From Actinomycetes bacterium (GTDB taxonomy: Bacteria > Actinomycetota > Acidimicrobiia > Acidimicrobiales > Acidimicrobiaceae): a stretch of DNA of 64,000 nt. Within the stretch, counting starts at the first letter, position 1, and the number at the start of each line of letters is the position of its first letter. Under the pieces are notes generated by a model. That model did not search any database. It saw only the letters and a list, made by a program, of their open reading frames with translations, and was not told where the DNA came from. The stretch is from positions 1 through 64,000 of the forward strand of contig JAKCDL010000002.1 of assembly GCA_021841935.1 (NCBI GenBank). Direction: 5' to 3'. Below are positions 25,594 through 33,667 of this stretch, one piece after another. The position numbers and the translations under genes are program-made.

Positions 25594-26093
25594 CGAGCGA
25601 CGCTTCCCTTTTTGGCAATGGCTGCGAGCATCGACGTCGAGAGCTTTTGGTTGAGCACCTCTTCAAAGGATCCAATCAACCCCTTATGTTCGGGCTCTTT
25701 ATCGTTGGAACGAATCATCGCAGTAAGGTCGGCGAGTGACTCCTCTTGCATACCTTTGGCAATGGAGGTGAGGTCGATTATCCTCTCTGGATTTTTTGTG
25801 GTCTTCTCTTCGACCTCGATCATCTCTTCGCCAAGATTGTCGAGGAGAGAGATCGAATTGGATGAAATTCCTATCAAAAGTCGGCGGCCTTCAACCTCCA
25901 CCACTGCCAACTGAGAACCTTTGGCTAGCGTGGTACGAGATATAACTCTTATTTCGTTTGAACGCCTTGCGTTTGTGCCCTTTGCCTTGGGCGCTAGACC
26001 TCGCTTTTGATAGAAGCGAGCTAGAAGAAAAATTGCGCCGATCGTTGCCCCAAGTGAAACAAGAACGCGACCCGCGAGAATAAGCATAGACAT
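25590..26093 (-). CDS. fliO: Flagellar assembly protein FliO
   Basis: FliO is an assembly factor for the FliP ring. The 167-residue protein has one membrane helix near the N-terminus (about 3-24), a basic stretch, then the small soluble domain typical of FliO (IRVISRTTLAKGSQLAVVEVEGRRLLIGIS). An acidic helical tail follows. Position before fliP confirms it. A 6-bp inverted repeat (26109-26114 / 26121-26126) lies in the 84-bp gap to fliN. Confidence 0.85.
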   Translation of the reverse strand: MSMLILAGRVLVSLGATIGAIFLLARFYQKRGLAPKAKGTNARRSNEIRVISRTTLAKGSQLAVVEVEGRRLLIGISSNSISLLDNLGEEMIEVEEKTTKNPERIIDLTSIAKGMQEESLADLTAMIRSNDKEPEHKGLIGSFEEVLNQKLSTSMLAAIAKKGSVAR

Positions 26094-26177
26094 GGTAGGC
26101 TCCTGCTAGCGAAGGCTTTACTTCGCAATAAGTGCCACTCCTTGGCCAAACTTCAGTTCCCTCTTTAGAGACTTGCT

Positions 26178-26501
26178 CTAGTTGTTATCGTCTTTTCCGA
26201 CTACTTCAGTAATTCGAATTCCAAATTCATCTTCGACCACGACTACTTCAGCTCGAGCTATAAGCGTGCCATTTACGAGTACGTCTACAGGAGCAGTTGC
26301 CAAGCGATCCAACTCGATTACGTCTCCGCTTGTCAGAGCTAAAAGTTCACGGACGGTCATGTGTGCACGGCCTAATTCAACCGTTACTTCCATCTCGACG
26401 TTTTGTATTACGCCTAGTGGTCCGATCTGGCTTTCAAGTTTTCGTCCAATTGCTGAGTTGGTAGAGTCCGATGCTGGACTGGCAGTTGAGGTATCGGTCA
26501 C
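26178..26501 (-). CDS. fliN: Flagellar motor switch protein FliN
   Basis: FliN is the lowest ring component of the switch. The 107-residue protein consists of a short leader and the SpoA domain (VEMEVTVELGRAHMTVRELL, then SGDVIELDRLATAPVDVLVNG, then RITEVV). There is no CheC-like extension as in FliY. It overlaps fliM by 4 bases. Confidence 0.94.
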   Translation of the reverse strand: MTDTSTASPASDSTNSAIGRKLESQIGPLGVIQNVEMEVTVELGRAHMTVRELLALTSGDVIELDRLATAPVDVLVNGTLIARAEVVVVEDEFGIRITEVVGKDDNN

Positions 26502-27424
26502 TTTGTCTCCTCGGGTTCGACAAGTACACAGGCGACTCTCTTGCCGACCTGGGTTGGTTGAGCTAGGTATAGATCGGTTGAATCAACGCGCACTTTCAGT
26601 GGCTGCCCTTTTCTATGCGAGAGTCGAACTACGTCACCTACAGCAAGGGATACAATCTCTCGACTTGTAAGTAGCGTGGGTTCGAACTCGACCGCTAGTT
26701 CAACAGGGACGTCGTAAAGGCGCTGTTCAATATTTTGTGAGAGCGTATGATCGACTTCGTCCTCAATTGGATTTGCTCGATTGTTCAAAATCTCTGTAAT
26801 TGGCCTCAGAAGCGGAAATGGTAGACATATTGCGGTGCTGATGGGAGGCTCATTCGATGCCGCGACCTCAATTTGTGCAAGAACGCACATCTCTGAGAGT
26901 GATACCAGCTGTACAAATTGAGTTGACGTCTCTAGATTTACGCCTCCAAGTGCAACGGAAGTAATAGGCGCAAATGCTGGCACTATTTGAGCAAGCATAT
27001 CTTCGGTGAGATTCTTGATGATCACTCTTTCAAGGTCGGACAATGGCCTCTTTGGAATGTCACCTTTGCCATTTCCGCCAAGCCTCATGTCAATTAGTCG
27101 CATTGAGAGTTCAATCGGCATGTGCCAAAGTGCTTTCGAAGGAAGGGGAGGAAGCGAAAATACTGCAATCGATGCTGGATCTTCAAGAAGTCCAATCACC
27201 TCTTCCCACGGCTTTTGTTCGAGTTCTCCCATCGTGAGTCGAAAGGGAATACGCATATTGGCAGTTAGGACAGATGAAGCAGCTCTTAGGAAGCTTTCTA
27301 GAACCATTTGAAGGGAGCGCAACTGGTTTCGCTCAAGGGACTTCGGCTTACGAAAGTCAAATGAGCGAGGAGCTCGCTTTTGACTGGCTCTGTTTTGACC
27401 GGGTTCTGTAGCTGTAGAAGTCAT
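26498..27424 (-). CDS. fliM: Flagellar motor switch protein FliM without the usual CheY-docking N-terminus
   Basis: FliM forms the C-ring wall and normally receives CheY-P. The FliM core is clear: FDFRKPKSLERNQLRSLQMVLESF at about 23-46, the CheC-like middle domain, and a C-terminal SpoA domain. Its length of 308 is near normal. The first 22 residues contain no EIDxLL-type motif. A TAA stands three codons before the ATG, so the protein cannot be extended upstream. It opens the fliM-flhB transcript; GCCGAAA occurs 14-20 bases upstream without a matching -35 box. Confidence 0.93.
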   Translation of the reverse strand: MTSTATEPGQNRASQKRAPRSFDFRKPKSLERNQLRSLQMVLESFLRAASSVLTANMRIPFRLTMGELEQKPWEEVIGLLEDPASIAVFSLPPLPSKALWHMPIELSMRLIDMRLGGNGKGDIPKRPLSDLERVIIKNLTEDMLAQIVPAFAPITSVALGGVNLETSTQFVQLVSLSEMCVLAQIEVAASNEPPISTAICLPFPLLRPITEILNNRANPIEDEVDHTLSQNIEQRLYDVPVELAVEFEPTLLTSREIVSLAVGDVVRLSHRKGQPLKVRVDSTDLYLAQPTQVGKRVACVLVEPEETK

Positions 27425-27500
27425 ACTTGCTTATTAATTTCGGCAAGAATGGGTTCAATCTTCAATCAATAACTTTGAAAATTCAAAGAAATCCGATTCG

Positions 27501-28733
27501 TCACTTTGCGATACTCGCAGTAGAACGGATCGTCTTCAGGCTGACTCGGGCTCCTATCTGAAGGATTGACAGTTCGTAGATACGAGCAGCTACCTTAGAT
27601 GCCACAAGTGTGGCTACTAAAGATATTGCAATCGATGCGAAGAAGTAAAGAAGGGTGATCTGTCCGCTAGCTAAGAGGGGTGGAGCTAAAAACGGAGATA
27701 CACCTGGTACTAGGGCCACGATCTTTATCCAAAGATGAGTCGTTGACGAACTGAGGGAAATAATCGAGACTACGTAGCCCACGAGCATAGGAATTACTAT
27801 TGGAAAGCTCGCAGCTTGAGCATCTTCGGTTCTCGAAACCATAGAGCCAACGGCGCCAAAGAGCGTCGAGTAGAAGGCAAAGCCAAGAACAAAGTAGATG
27901 GGTGCGGTGACAATAAGAGTGCCGCCGACAGTTTGTGTAGGGGAGCTTCCTATTGAGAAGAGCCCAATAATTAGAGCTATTATTACACCTGCGGCGTGCA
28001 TTATTGCGACTGCGGCTATCCCCGCTATCTTGCCGGTTAGTAGCTCCATGGGGCTAAGGGTCGAGAGTAGTACCTCCACGACCCGTGTTGACTTCTCCTC
28101 GATGACTCCGAGCATTACCCAAGCGCCATATTGGCCTAAAAGAACATACATTAGAACCAATTCAAACAAGGAGTCTTTAGCTGGCAGCTTGTTTGACGGC
28201 GCGCCCTTGGCGACGTTTACTATCTTTCCCGGCGACGGATTGATAATTGCATTCAACTGCTGCGGAGTTGGATTTAGAGCCTCGGTTGCCTTTATCTGTG
28301 AGATACGAGTCGAGGTAGTGACCGCGAACTGGTATCCCAAGTCGCTAGTGGACGACGAACTAACGTAATAGGTAGACGGTGACTGGTACCCAACCTTCAG
28401 GCTGCCGCTTCGAACGTCGCCTTCTAACTTTGATTGGTCACTGTATTGTACGAATGTGATTCTTTGTCCGAGCTCGGAGGCTACCGATTGCATGATTTCA
28501 GTCGATAACTTTGTCTCGCCTACGACACCAACGGTTAACGGCTTGGCTTTGGTGGCCAGTGCATGAGGAACAAAGACGTATGCAAATGCTGCAACGACGG
28601 TGATGATCGTTGCTATGCGAAATGCGCGAGTTGAGAGGCGTTGCTTTATCTCTCTTTGAGCCACAAGTAGTACGTTTGCGTATCGAAAGGAACTGCCTTC
28701 GGCTCGCTTTTCGCTCTTAGTTTCAGATTCCAT
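27501..28733 (-). CDS. NatB-like ABC-2 exporter permease
   Basis: This is the membrane partner of the ATPase encoded just upstream. Residues about 40-60 form one helix, a large outside domain of about 180 residues follows, then five or six helices in the second half (YGAWVMLGVIEEKSTRVVEVLLSTLSP is the typical NatB/ABC-2 segment). I chose ATG 28733 (410 residues), seven bases after GAGGAG and overlapping the ATPase by 11 bases. A longer frame from 28802 has no comparable signal. The substrate is unknown; sodium or a drug is usual for the family. Confidence 0.87.
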   Translation of the reverse strand: MESETKSEKRAEGSSFRYANVLLVAQREIKQRLSTRAFRIATIITVVAAFAYVFVPHALATKAKPLTVGVVGETKLSTEIMQSVASELGQRITFVQYSDQSKLEGDVRSGSLKVGYQSPSTYYVSSSSTSDLGYQFAVTTSTRISQIKATEALNPTPQQLNAIINPSPGKIVNVAKGAPSNKLPAKDSLFELVLMYVLLGQYGAWVMLGVIEEKSTRVVEVLLSTLSPMELLTGKIAGIAAVAIMHAAGVIIALIIGLFSIGSSPTQTVGGTLIVTAPIYFVLGFAFYSTLFGAVGSMVSRTEDAQAASFPIVIPMLVGYVVSIISLSSSTTHLWIKIVALVPGVSPFLAPPLLASGQITLLYFFASIAISLVATLVASKVAARIYELSILQIGARVSLKTIRSTASIAK

Positions 28734-29622
28734 TTCGCATCTCCTCGATTTTCTTTCGAAAAACATCCGATAAGCGAAGGCGATATGGATGGAAACTTTC
28801 AACTACGCCAAGATCCATAAATCGCGAGGCCACCTTATTAGCCTCCTCAATCGAATTAGCTTGAAACAAAAGTCGTTCACCCTCAAGATCGATCAGGTCT
28901 ATCTCTATTACAAGGTTCGATAGGTCGCCATGACCGGGTAGTAGCTGGATAATATATTGGTCTCGCGTTGAAAGAAGTGCTTCGGTATCGTCACTTACGA
29001 TAAGACTGCCGTTATCGATTATTGCAACGCGTTCGCACATGTCCTCTACGACTTCGAGCTGATGAGATGAGAATAATACGTAGTTGCCCTTCTTGGCCCG
29101 GTCTTCAAGTAGTCGTCGAACAATCTCAACGCTCAATGGATCTAGCCCTGAAAATGGCTCATCCATGACGATTAACTCGGGCTCCGAAATCAGTGTTGCA
29201 GCTATTTGCGCTCGTTGTTGGTTCCCAAGGGAGAGAGACTCAACTTTAACACCCCCACCACCTTTGATCTCTAGCTCTTCAATTAAACTTCCGGCTCGTC
29301 TCCGTGCTTCACTTGAGCTGACGCCATGCAAGCGCGCAAGGTAGATGAGGTGGTCTATCACCGTCATCTTGGAGTAGAGCCCTCTCTCTTCGGGCATGTA
29401 CCCAAACCGTTTGGAAAGTCTTTTAGTAATTGGTGCGCCTTGAAACGTCACTGTCCCCGAGTCGAGCTTAACAAGGTTGAAAATTGAGCGCATAGCGGTG
29501 GTTTTTCCAGCACCATTGGGTCCTAGGAATCCAAAAACAACTCCAGGGGGCACTTCAAAGCTGAGATGGTTGAGAGCGTAGTGTTCTCCGTAAAGCTTCG
29601 TAAGATCATCGAAGGCCAACAT
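28723..29622 (-). CDS. NatA-like ABC transporter ATPase
   Basis: This nucleotide-binding subunit pairs with the downstream permease. Walker A GPNGAGKTT, the signature LSLGNQQRAQIAA and Walker B LIVMDEPFSGLDP are all present in the first 180 residues. The C-terminal 90 residues form the DUF4162-type tail common in this subfamily. Length 299. The two genes overlap, so expression should be balanced. Confidence 0.93.
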   Translation of the reverse strand: MLAFDDLTKLYGEHYALNHLSFEVPPGVVFGFLGPNGAGKTTAMRSIFNLVKLDSGTVTFQGAPITKRLSKRFGYMPEERGLYSKMTVIDHLIYLARLHGVSSSEARRRAGSLIEELEIKGGGGVKVESLSLGNQQRAQIAATLISEPELIVMDEPFSGLDPLSVEIVRRLLEDRAKKGNYVLFSSHQLEVVEDMCERVAIIDNGSLIVSDDTEALLSTRDQYIIQLLPGHGDLSNLVIEIDLIDLEGERLLFQANSIEEANKVASRFMDLGVVESFHPYRLRLSDVFRKKIEEMRNGI

Positions 29623-29662
29623 CTGGACTCCCTCTTCATTTTCGGTGCCAACTTACAATCTC

Positions 29663-30409
29663 TTACTTTTTACTTCGTTCAACTCGCCTGCGCTGACTGC
29701 GCATCTGGCTCGCCCGTTCAAATTCGAGCGCAGTCTCCCAGCTCATCCCCGGAGAAGAGGTCTCCAATCTAAACGATTTAACTGCCAACCTCGAAAGTTC
29801 AGGATCTAAGGCTGCCTTTTGTGCGAGAGCAACTGCGCGATCTTCGACTTGACTGTCTTCGACTGCCTCGTATGCCAGTCCTATAGTCGCTGCATTTACC
29901 CCCGACATAGCCTCTCCGAAGAGCCCTAAGGCTGCGACTTGATCACGGTTCATAGTTCGCCGAGCCAAGGTGAAGAATCCTCCACCTGGATGGAGTCCCA
30001 GTCTCATGAATCCAGGTATTAGCTTTGCCGTTGTACTTATGATTCGAAGGTCGGCACTTAGGGCTAGATTCAAGCCTGCACCGACGGCACTTCCGCGAAC
30101 CGCGGCAATGCTAGGTACGGACAGGTTCCCAAAGACAAAAAACGAACGATAGACGATGTCCATAAGGGCGTAGCCTTCGGTTGAGGCTGGGTCGAAGTCG
30201 CCCTCCCAGGCGCTCGTATTCGCTCCGGAGCAGAAGGTTTCATTCTTACCTCGAATTACAGCGGCCCCAATCGAGTGATCTTTGTTCACTAAATCACATA
30301 CGTCGATTAGCTCGGTCGCGAACTCAGCGTCGATAGCGTTTTTTGTTGCTGGGTCATCAATGCTGATGATGGCTACGTTATTTTCTTGTTTGAGGGTCAC
30401 CTTGCCCAT
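29663..30409 (-). CDS. Crotonase-superfamily protein lacking hydratase glutamates
   Basis: The 248-residue protein has the crotonase fold with oxyanion-hole segments (FCSGAN and AVRGSAVGAGLNLALSADLRI) and acts on an acyl-CoA. In enoyl-CoA hydratases two glutamates do the chemistry. The first would align with Asn in GAGLNLALS and the second with Met in PGFMRLGLHPGGG. It is therefore more likely an isomerase or another crotonase reaction than a hydratase. It may form a transcript with the small genes upstream. Confidence 0.85.
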   Translation of the reverse strand: MGKVTLKQENNVAIISIDDPATKNAIDAEFATELIDVCDLVNKDHSIGAAVIRGKNETFCSGANTSAWEGDFDPASTEGYALMDIVYRSFFVFGNLSVPSIAAVRGSAVGAGLNLALSADLRIISTTAKLIPGFMRLGLHPGGGFFTLARRTMNRDQVAALGLFGEAMSGVNAATIGLAYEAVEDSQVEDRAVALAQKAALDPELSRLAVKSFRLETSSPGMSWETALEFERASQMRSQRRRVERSKK

Positions 30410-30468
30410 ATGGCAGCCTCCGATATCTGGTGTTTAGAATTTTCAAAATTTCAAGGGTGAGCTTCGAA

Positions 30469-30633
30469 TTAGATTTGGGACGATCCCTGGAAGTAATCGT
30501 TGATCTCATCGACATCGGCTTCTATGGCTTCGATAGCGATCGTCAATGCTTCGAAATCGATTTTTCGAGTCGAATTGTCGGAGTTGATCGCGGTTGGCGG
30601 GGTGTCGCTATCACTATTTTTTATCGGTTCCAT
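30469..30633 (-). CDS. Small acidic ORF (54 residues) next to moaD
   Basis: ATG 30633 to TAA 30469 encodes an acidic protein starting MEPIKNSDSDTPPTAINSD and continuing with a helical segment rich in Ile, Ala, Glu and Asp (IDFEALTIAIEAIEADVDE). A GGAG lies five bases before the ATG, inside the last codons of the MoaD-like gene, and the start is one base from that gene's stop. This tight spacing supports translation. No family is recognised; it may work with the MoaD-like protein. Confidence 0.55.
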   Translation of the reverse strand: MEPIKNSDSDTPPTAINSDNSTRKIDFEALTIAIEAIEADVDEINDYFQGSSQI

Positions 30634-30634
30634 T

Positions 30635-30913
30635 TCAACTCCGAGCTACGTCTATTTGGTATCTGTGGGAATTCTTGCACCCACCGCTCACGGGCGGCAA
30701 AAATGCAACTTCGCATCCATCTTTCAATATTTGTTCCTGCGACGCTTCGTTGCCGTCGATCCAGATCCGAGAAGTCTTGAGTTGAGCTTCAAATTCGGAA
30801 CCATAGTCGAAAATTAGCTGTCGGATTATCTCATCCAAATCGTCTACTGGGACCTCGATACTTCGAGATCCAACAATCTCGCGAAGGCTAGCAAAGAATA
30901 GAAGTTTTACCAC
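30635..30913 (-). CDS. MoaD/ThiS-like protein extended beyond Gly-Gly
   Basis: This beta-grasp sulfur-carrier family protein starts VKLLFFASLREIVG and carries the end motif FLPPVSGG at about 71-78, both typical of MoaD (molybdopterin synthase small subunit). MoaD and ThiS must end in Gly-Gly to be adenylated and charged with sulfur. Here 14 more codons (CKNSHRYQIDVARS) follow before the stop, with no in-frame stop after the glycines. A protease would have to trim it, or it has another role. It is one base from the upstream membrane protein gene. Confidence 0.8.
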   Translation of the reverse strand: MVKLLFFASLREIVGSRSIEVPVDDLDEIIRQLIFDYGSEFEAQLKTSRIWIDGNEASQEQILKDGCEVAFLPPVSGGCKNSHRYQIDVARS

Positions 30914-30914
30914 T

Positions 30915-32006
30915 TTATCCCTCTGGATTTTCAGGTGTTCGATTTAATACGGTAGGAAAGCTAACTTCGACCTCTCTCCAACGACGCGGACCTGCCCATG
31001 GAGCTGGAATCGCATCTATTTCATAAGCTAGTTTGAAGGCTAATTCCTCGTAGTTGACTCTCCATCCGACGAAGTGTCTATATGCATCGTCAACTGTCCT
31101 CTCTATCGGAAAGTCGGCCTTGCCAAGGAGCTCTACGGCTTTCGCGAAGTCGCTTCTTGTAACCGAGATCTCACTGTCCGGTCGAGGGTCTTCGTTGAAG
31201 TTGAACCGTAATGCTCGTCCAATTTGCCTAAGAGCCCCGTACCCAGCCTGAAGGACAAGTCTTGCTTGCATGGGAGCGTTCGATGGAGATAGTGAAAGGT
31301 GCATCGCTGCGGCGTCCATTACGGCGAGGAGTGATGTTATCCAGGATGCGCCTGACCCAGGAGATCTGAATCTAAGTAGGGTCGGATAAGAGACGTGACT
31401 CTCGGCTAACTCTGCTGCCCACCGTTCCCAAGCTTGATAGAGGATTGGCAATTCGTCCATTACGGAGCCGATGCGGCTTCGACGTAGGACTTCAGGCCCC
31501 CAAGCAGGATTTCCAGCCCGAACGTTGAGGAGCGTAACTTCAGTTTCGCGCCGATTATACGCGGTGTACAGGGTCGGAAGATAAGCAATTTGAAGCGCGA
31601 CGATGATTAGGCCGGTGAAACCAGCTACGAAGTCAACTACGGTCGCCCAAAGGCTGTTGGTGGTTACAAAGCCTAGAGTAAGAAGAGACGCGCCAGCCTC
31701 CCGAAAATTATTGAAGATGGAGTGACCGGTTGGGCTGAGTAGTAGCGTCGTTGCGGCCAGAAATGTGAACATCCAGGTGGTTAGTGTGAGAAATAGATTA
31801 GCTGCGGGTTGCGACGAAAGAATGGAGTTTTTCTTCGCATATTGCCTGTTTCGTTTGGAAAATAGGTGGTAGAAGTGTATCGAGGCGGTATCGATCAGGC
31901 GCGATGTGTGGGTAACATAACCCCCAGGTATTACTAGGGTGCGTAGGACGTTAGCTACAGTTGCGGCAAAAATTAGCGCACCTATTAGAGCCATTAAGTA
32001 TCTCAA
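30915..32006 (-). CDS. Membrane protein with channel-like segment
   Basis: The 363-residue protein has an N-terminal helix, two more around 75-165 with a re-entrant-looking stretch SLLTLGFVTTNS between them, and a 200-residue cytoplasmic part with many Arg and Trp. The TLGF segment before a long helix resembles the pore of two-helix cation channels, but the selectivity motif is not the canonical one. No firm family can be named. It precedes the MoaD-like gene by one base. Confidence 0.7.
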   Translation of the reverse strand: MRYLMALIGALIFAATVANVLRTLVIPGGYVTHTSRLIDTASIHFYHLFSKRNRQYAKKNSILSSQPAANLFLTLTTWMFTFLAATTLLLSPTGHSIFNNFREAGASLLTLGFVTTNSLWATVVDFVAGFTGLIIVALQIAYLPTLYTAYNRRETEVTLLNVRAGNPAWGPEVLRRSRIGSVMDELPILYQAWERWAAELAESHVSYPTLLRFRSPGSGASWITSLLAVMDAAAMHLSLSPSNAPMQARLVLQAGYGALRQIGRALRFNFNEDPRPDSEISVTRSDFAKAVELLGKADFPIERTVDDAYRHFVGWRVNYEELAFKLAYEIDAIPAPWAGPRRWREVEVSFPTVLNRTPENPEG

Positions 32007-32217
32007 GCTATGCCCCCTTTGTCATCTAAGCCCGATAGTTGGTGCGAAATAGGACAATGTTAATCTATGCGAGCGTAATTGAAAGTATTGTTAGTCGCTA
32101 GGTTGCGCTTCGAATGTATTTAATGATGAGTTCTCCGGTTGCCGATGTCGTAAGTGGGATGAACCGTGTCTTTCAGGACCGCTCCGTTCTACTCAAATGG
32201 TTTAGGTAGGAAGTTGA

Positions 32218-33102
32218 ATGAGCTACGGCGATGTAACTGTTAGGGATTTCGCATTTGGCAAACCCCGTAAAAGCGCTACGATTACGACCTTATCTAGCTA
32301 CTTGCTTTATATGGCGACAGTAATCGTGCTATTCATTGTCTTTATGCTGTGGGGGACCAACCTACTCACTTCGGTGACACAGCGTTCGTTACTCCAAACA
32401 TTCCAACACCAAATCTCTACAAACTCTTATGGAGACGTAGCGAATGGCTCTGTAATCGGTTCTATTGCAATACCTAAAATTGGGCTAAATATGGCCTTTG
32501 TTCAAGGGACGTCCGAGTCAGACCTTATTGAGGGGCCAGGACACTATTTGGGAACGGCTCTACCTGGTCAAAGCGGTAACGTTGCGATTGCTGGCCATCG
32601 GACTACTTATGGAGCGCCCTTTTATAACCTCGACATGCTCGCGATAGGGGACAAAATTTTCCTAACGACTCATACGGGTCAATTTGTCTATGTCGTAACT
32701 GGTAAAACAGTGGTTTTACCCTCGAATACCGAAGTGTTGAATCCGACTAAGGCGGCGACCTTGACACTTACGACGTGTAACCCGCGCTTTTCTGCGACCA
32801 CGCGCCTCGTCGTTGAGGCGAAGTTGAGCGGTAGCGCTACTTCGAAGTCGGACGTTGTTATCTCGCGAAAAACCACCGTTGCAACCTCTTCGTCCGTAAA
32901 TGTAAAGAGCGTCCGGGGTACTCTGCTGACTCTTATCCCAGCTGTCATAGTCTCGTTTGTCGCCATAACGCTGATTACCAAGAGAAGGCGCTTTGCAAAG
33001 AAGGTACGCTACTCTCTTGTTTCGATTTTGATTCCGTTGTCGTATTTGCTTTGGCTTGCTGCGTTTTTCTTCGGTGGCCGTTTTCTTCCTGGTTCATTTT
33101 GA
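32218..33102 (+). CDS. srtE: Class E sortase
   Basis: This membrane transpeptidase attaches secreted proteins to the cell wall. It has an N-terminal membrane helix (about 24-50), the sortase beta-barrel with His in AIAGHRTTYG, the class E signature TLTTCNPRFSATTRLVV with catalytic Cys and Arg, and two C-terminal helices (about 228-247 and 262-285). Class E enzymes prefer LAxTG signals. A protein with LAFTG is encoded 3.5 kb downstream. Length 294. It shares one base with the following lipoprotein gene. Confidence 0.92.
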   Translation: MSYGDVTVRDFAFGKPRKSATITTLSSYLLYMATVIVLFIVFMLWGTNLLTSVTQRSLLQTFQHQISTNSYGDVANGSVIGSIAIPKIGLNMAFVQGTSESDLIEGPGHYLGTALPGQSGNVAIAGHRTTYGAPFYNLDMLAIGDKIFLTTHTGQFVYVVTGKTVVLPSNTEVLNPTKAATLTLTTCNPRFSATTRLVVEAKLSGSATSKSDVVISRKTTVATSSSVNVKSVRGTLLTLIPAVIVSFVAITLITKRRRFAKKVRYSLVSILIPLSYLLWLAAFFFGGRFLPGSF

Positions 33103-33632
33103 TGTCTCTAAAGCTGAAAAATCCGCTTTCGCAAATCGTAACTTCCGTTATTGCTCTTTTGACACTCTCGTCGTGTGGCCTTGCCACTCATTCCGTCTCA
33201 GTTACGTCGGTATCCTCGACCGTTATTTCGACTACGACGACATTGCCGAAAGTAAAAATAACAAACTTTGGTGCCACAATCGCAAATTGGAACCAAGCTC
33301 ATACTCCTGATCCTAACTCTCCAAGCAACTACTGGCCCCGCCTATCCGACGGGAGGGATACTTACTCTAATCTGATCATCGAAGGTGGCCTTGTATTGGG
33401 CTTCACCTTTGCGATTAATCCCTCTATTCCCTCCGGGGCAGCGGAGACTTTAGCTAAAAACTTTATGCCCTCATCAGAGAGTGTCGTCTCATCGTCCACT
33501 AGCAGTGCGTGTCATATTCTCAACTTTTCTCAATTAGACGGCCATAAACCCTTTGCTGCATTAGTCTTCGACGGCAGCGGCGGTGTCAAGTCAATAATCT
33601 TTGGAGTCGATAGTTATCCAAGTGGGTGTTGA
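33102..33632 (+). CDS. Lipoprotein of unknown function
   Basis: ATG 33102 overlaps the sortase TGA and gives a perfect lipoprotein signal: basic n-region, hydrophobic core and lipobox LSSC at about residues 21-24. A Ser/Thr linker follows, then about 110 residues of unrecognised globular sequence with one Cys pair (SACH and the C-terminal Cys). It is predicted to sit on the outer face of the membrane. The tight coupling suggests it works with the sortase or in surface assembly. Confidence 0.75.
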   Translation: MSLKLKNPLSQIVTSVIALLTLSSCGLATHSVSVTSVSSTVISTTTTLPKVKITNFGATIANWNQAHTPDPNSPSNYWPRLSDGRDTYSNLIIEGGLVLGFTFAINPSIPSGAAETLAKNFMPSSESVVSSSTSSACHILNFSQLDGHKPFAALVFDGSGGVKSIIFGVDSYPSGC

Positions 33633-33667
33633 TCGAAGATCCGGCACTAAGTAATGTGAGGAAAACC

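Noticed and set aside
27438-27444. Sigma-28 promoter for fliM (GCCGAAA on the minus strand)
   Set aside because: No TAAA-type -35 box at 15-16 bases upstream; the nearest AAAGTT is much too far.
28734-28802. Longer N-terminus of the NatB-like permease
   Set aside because: It lies inside the ATPase gene and the ATG at 28733 has a GAGGAG at the right distance.
30430-30817. Plus-strand ORFs opposite the MoaD-like gene and the 54-residue ORF
   Set aside because: They are antisense to better supported minus-strand genes.
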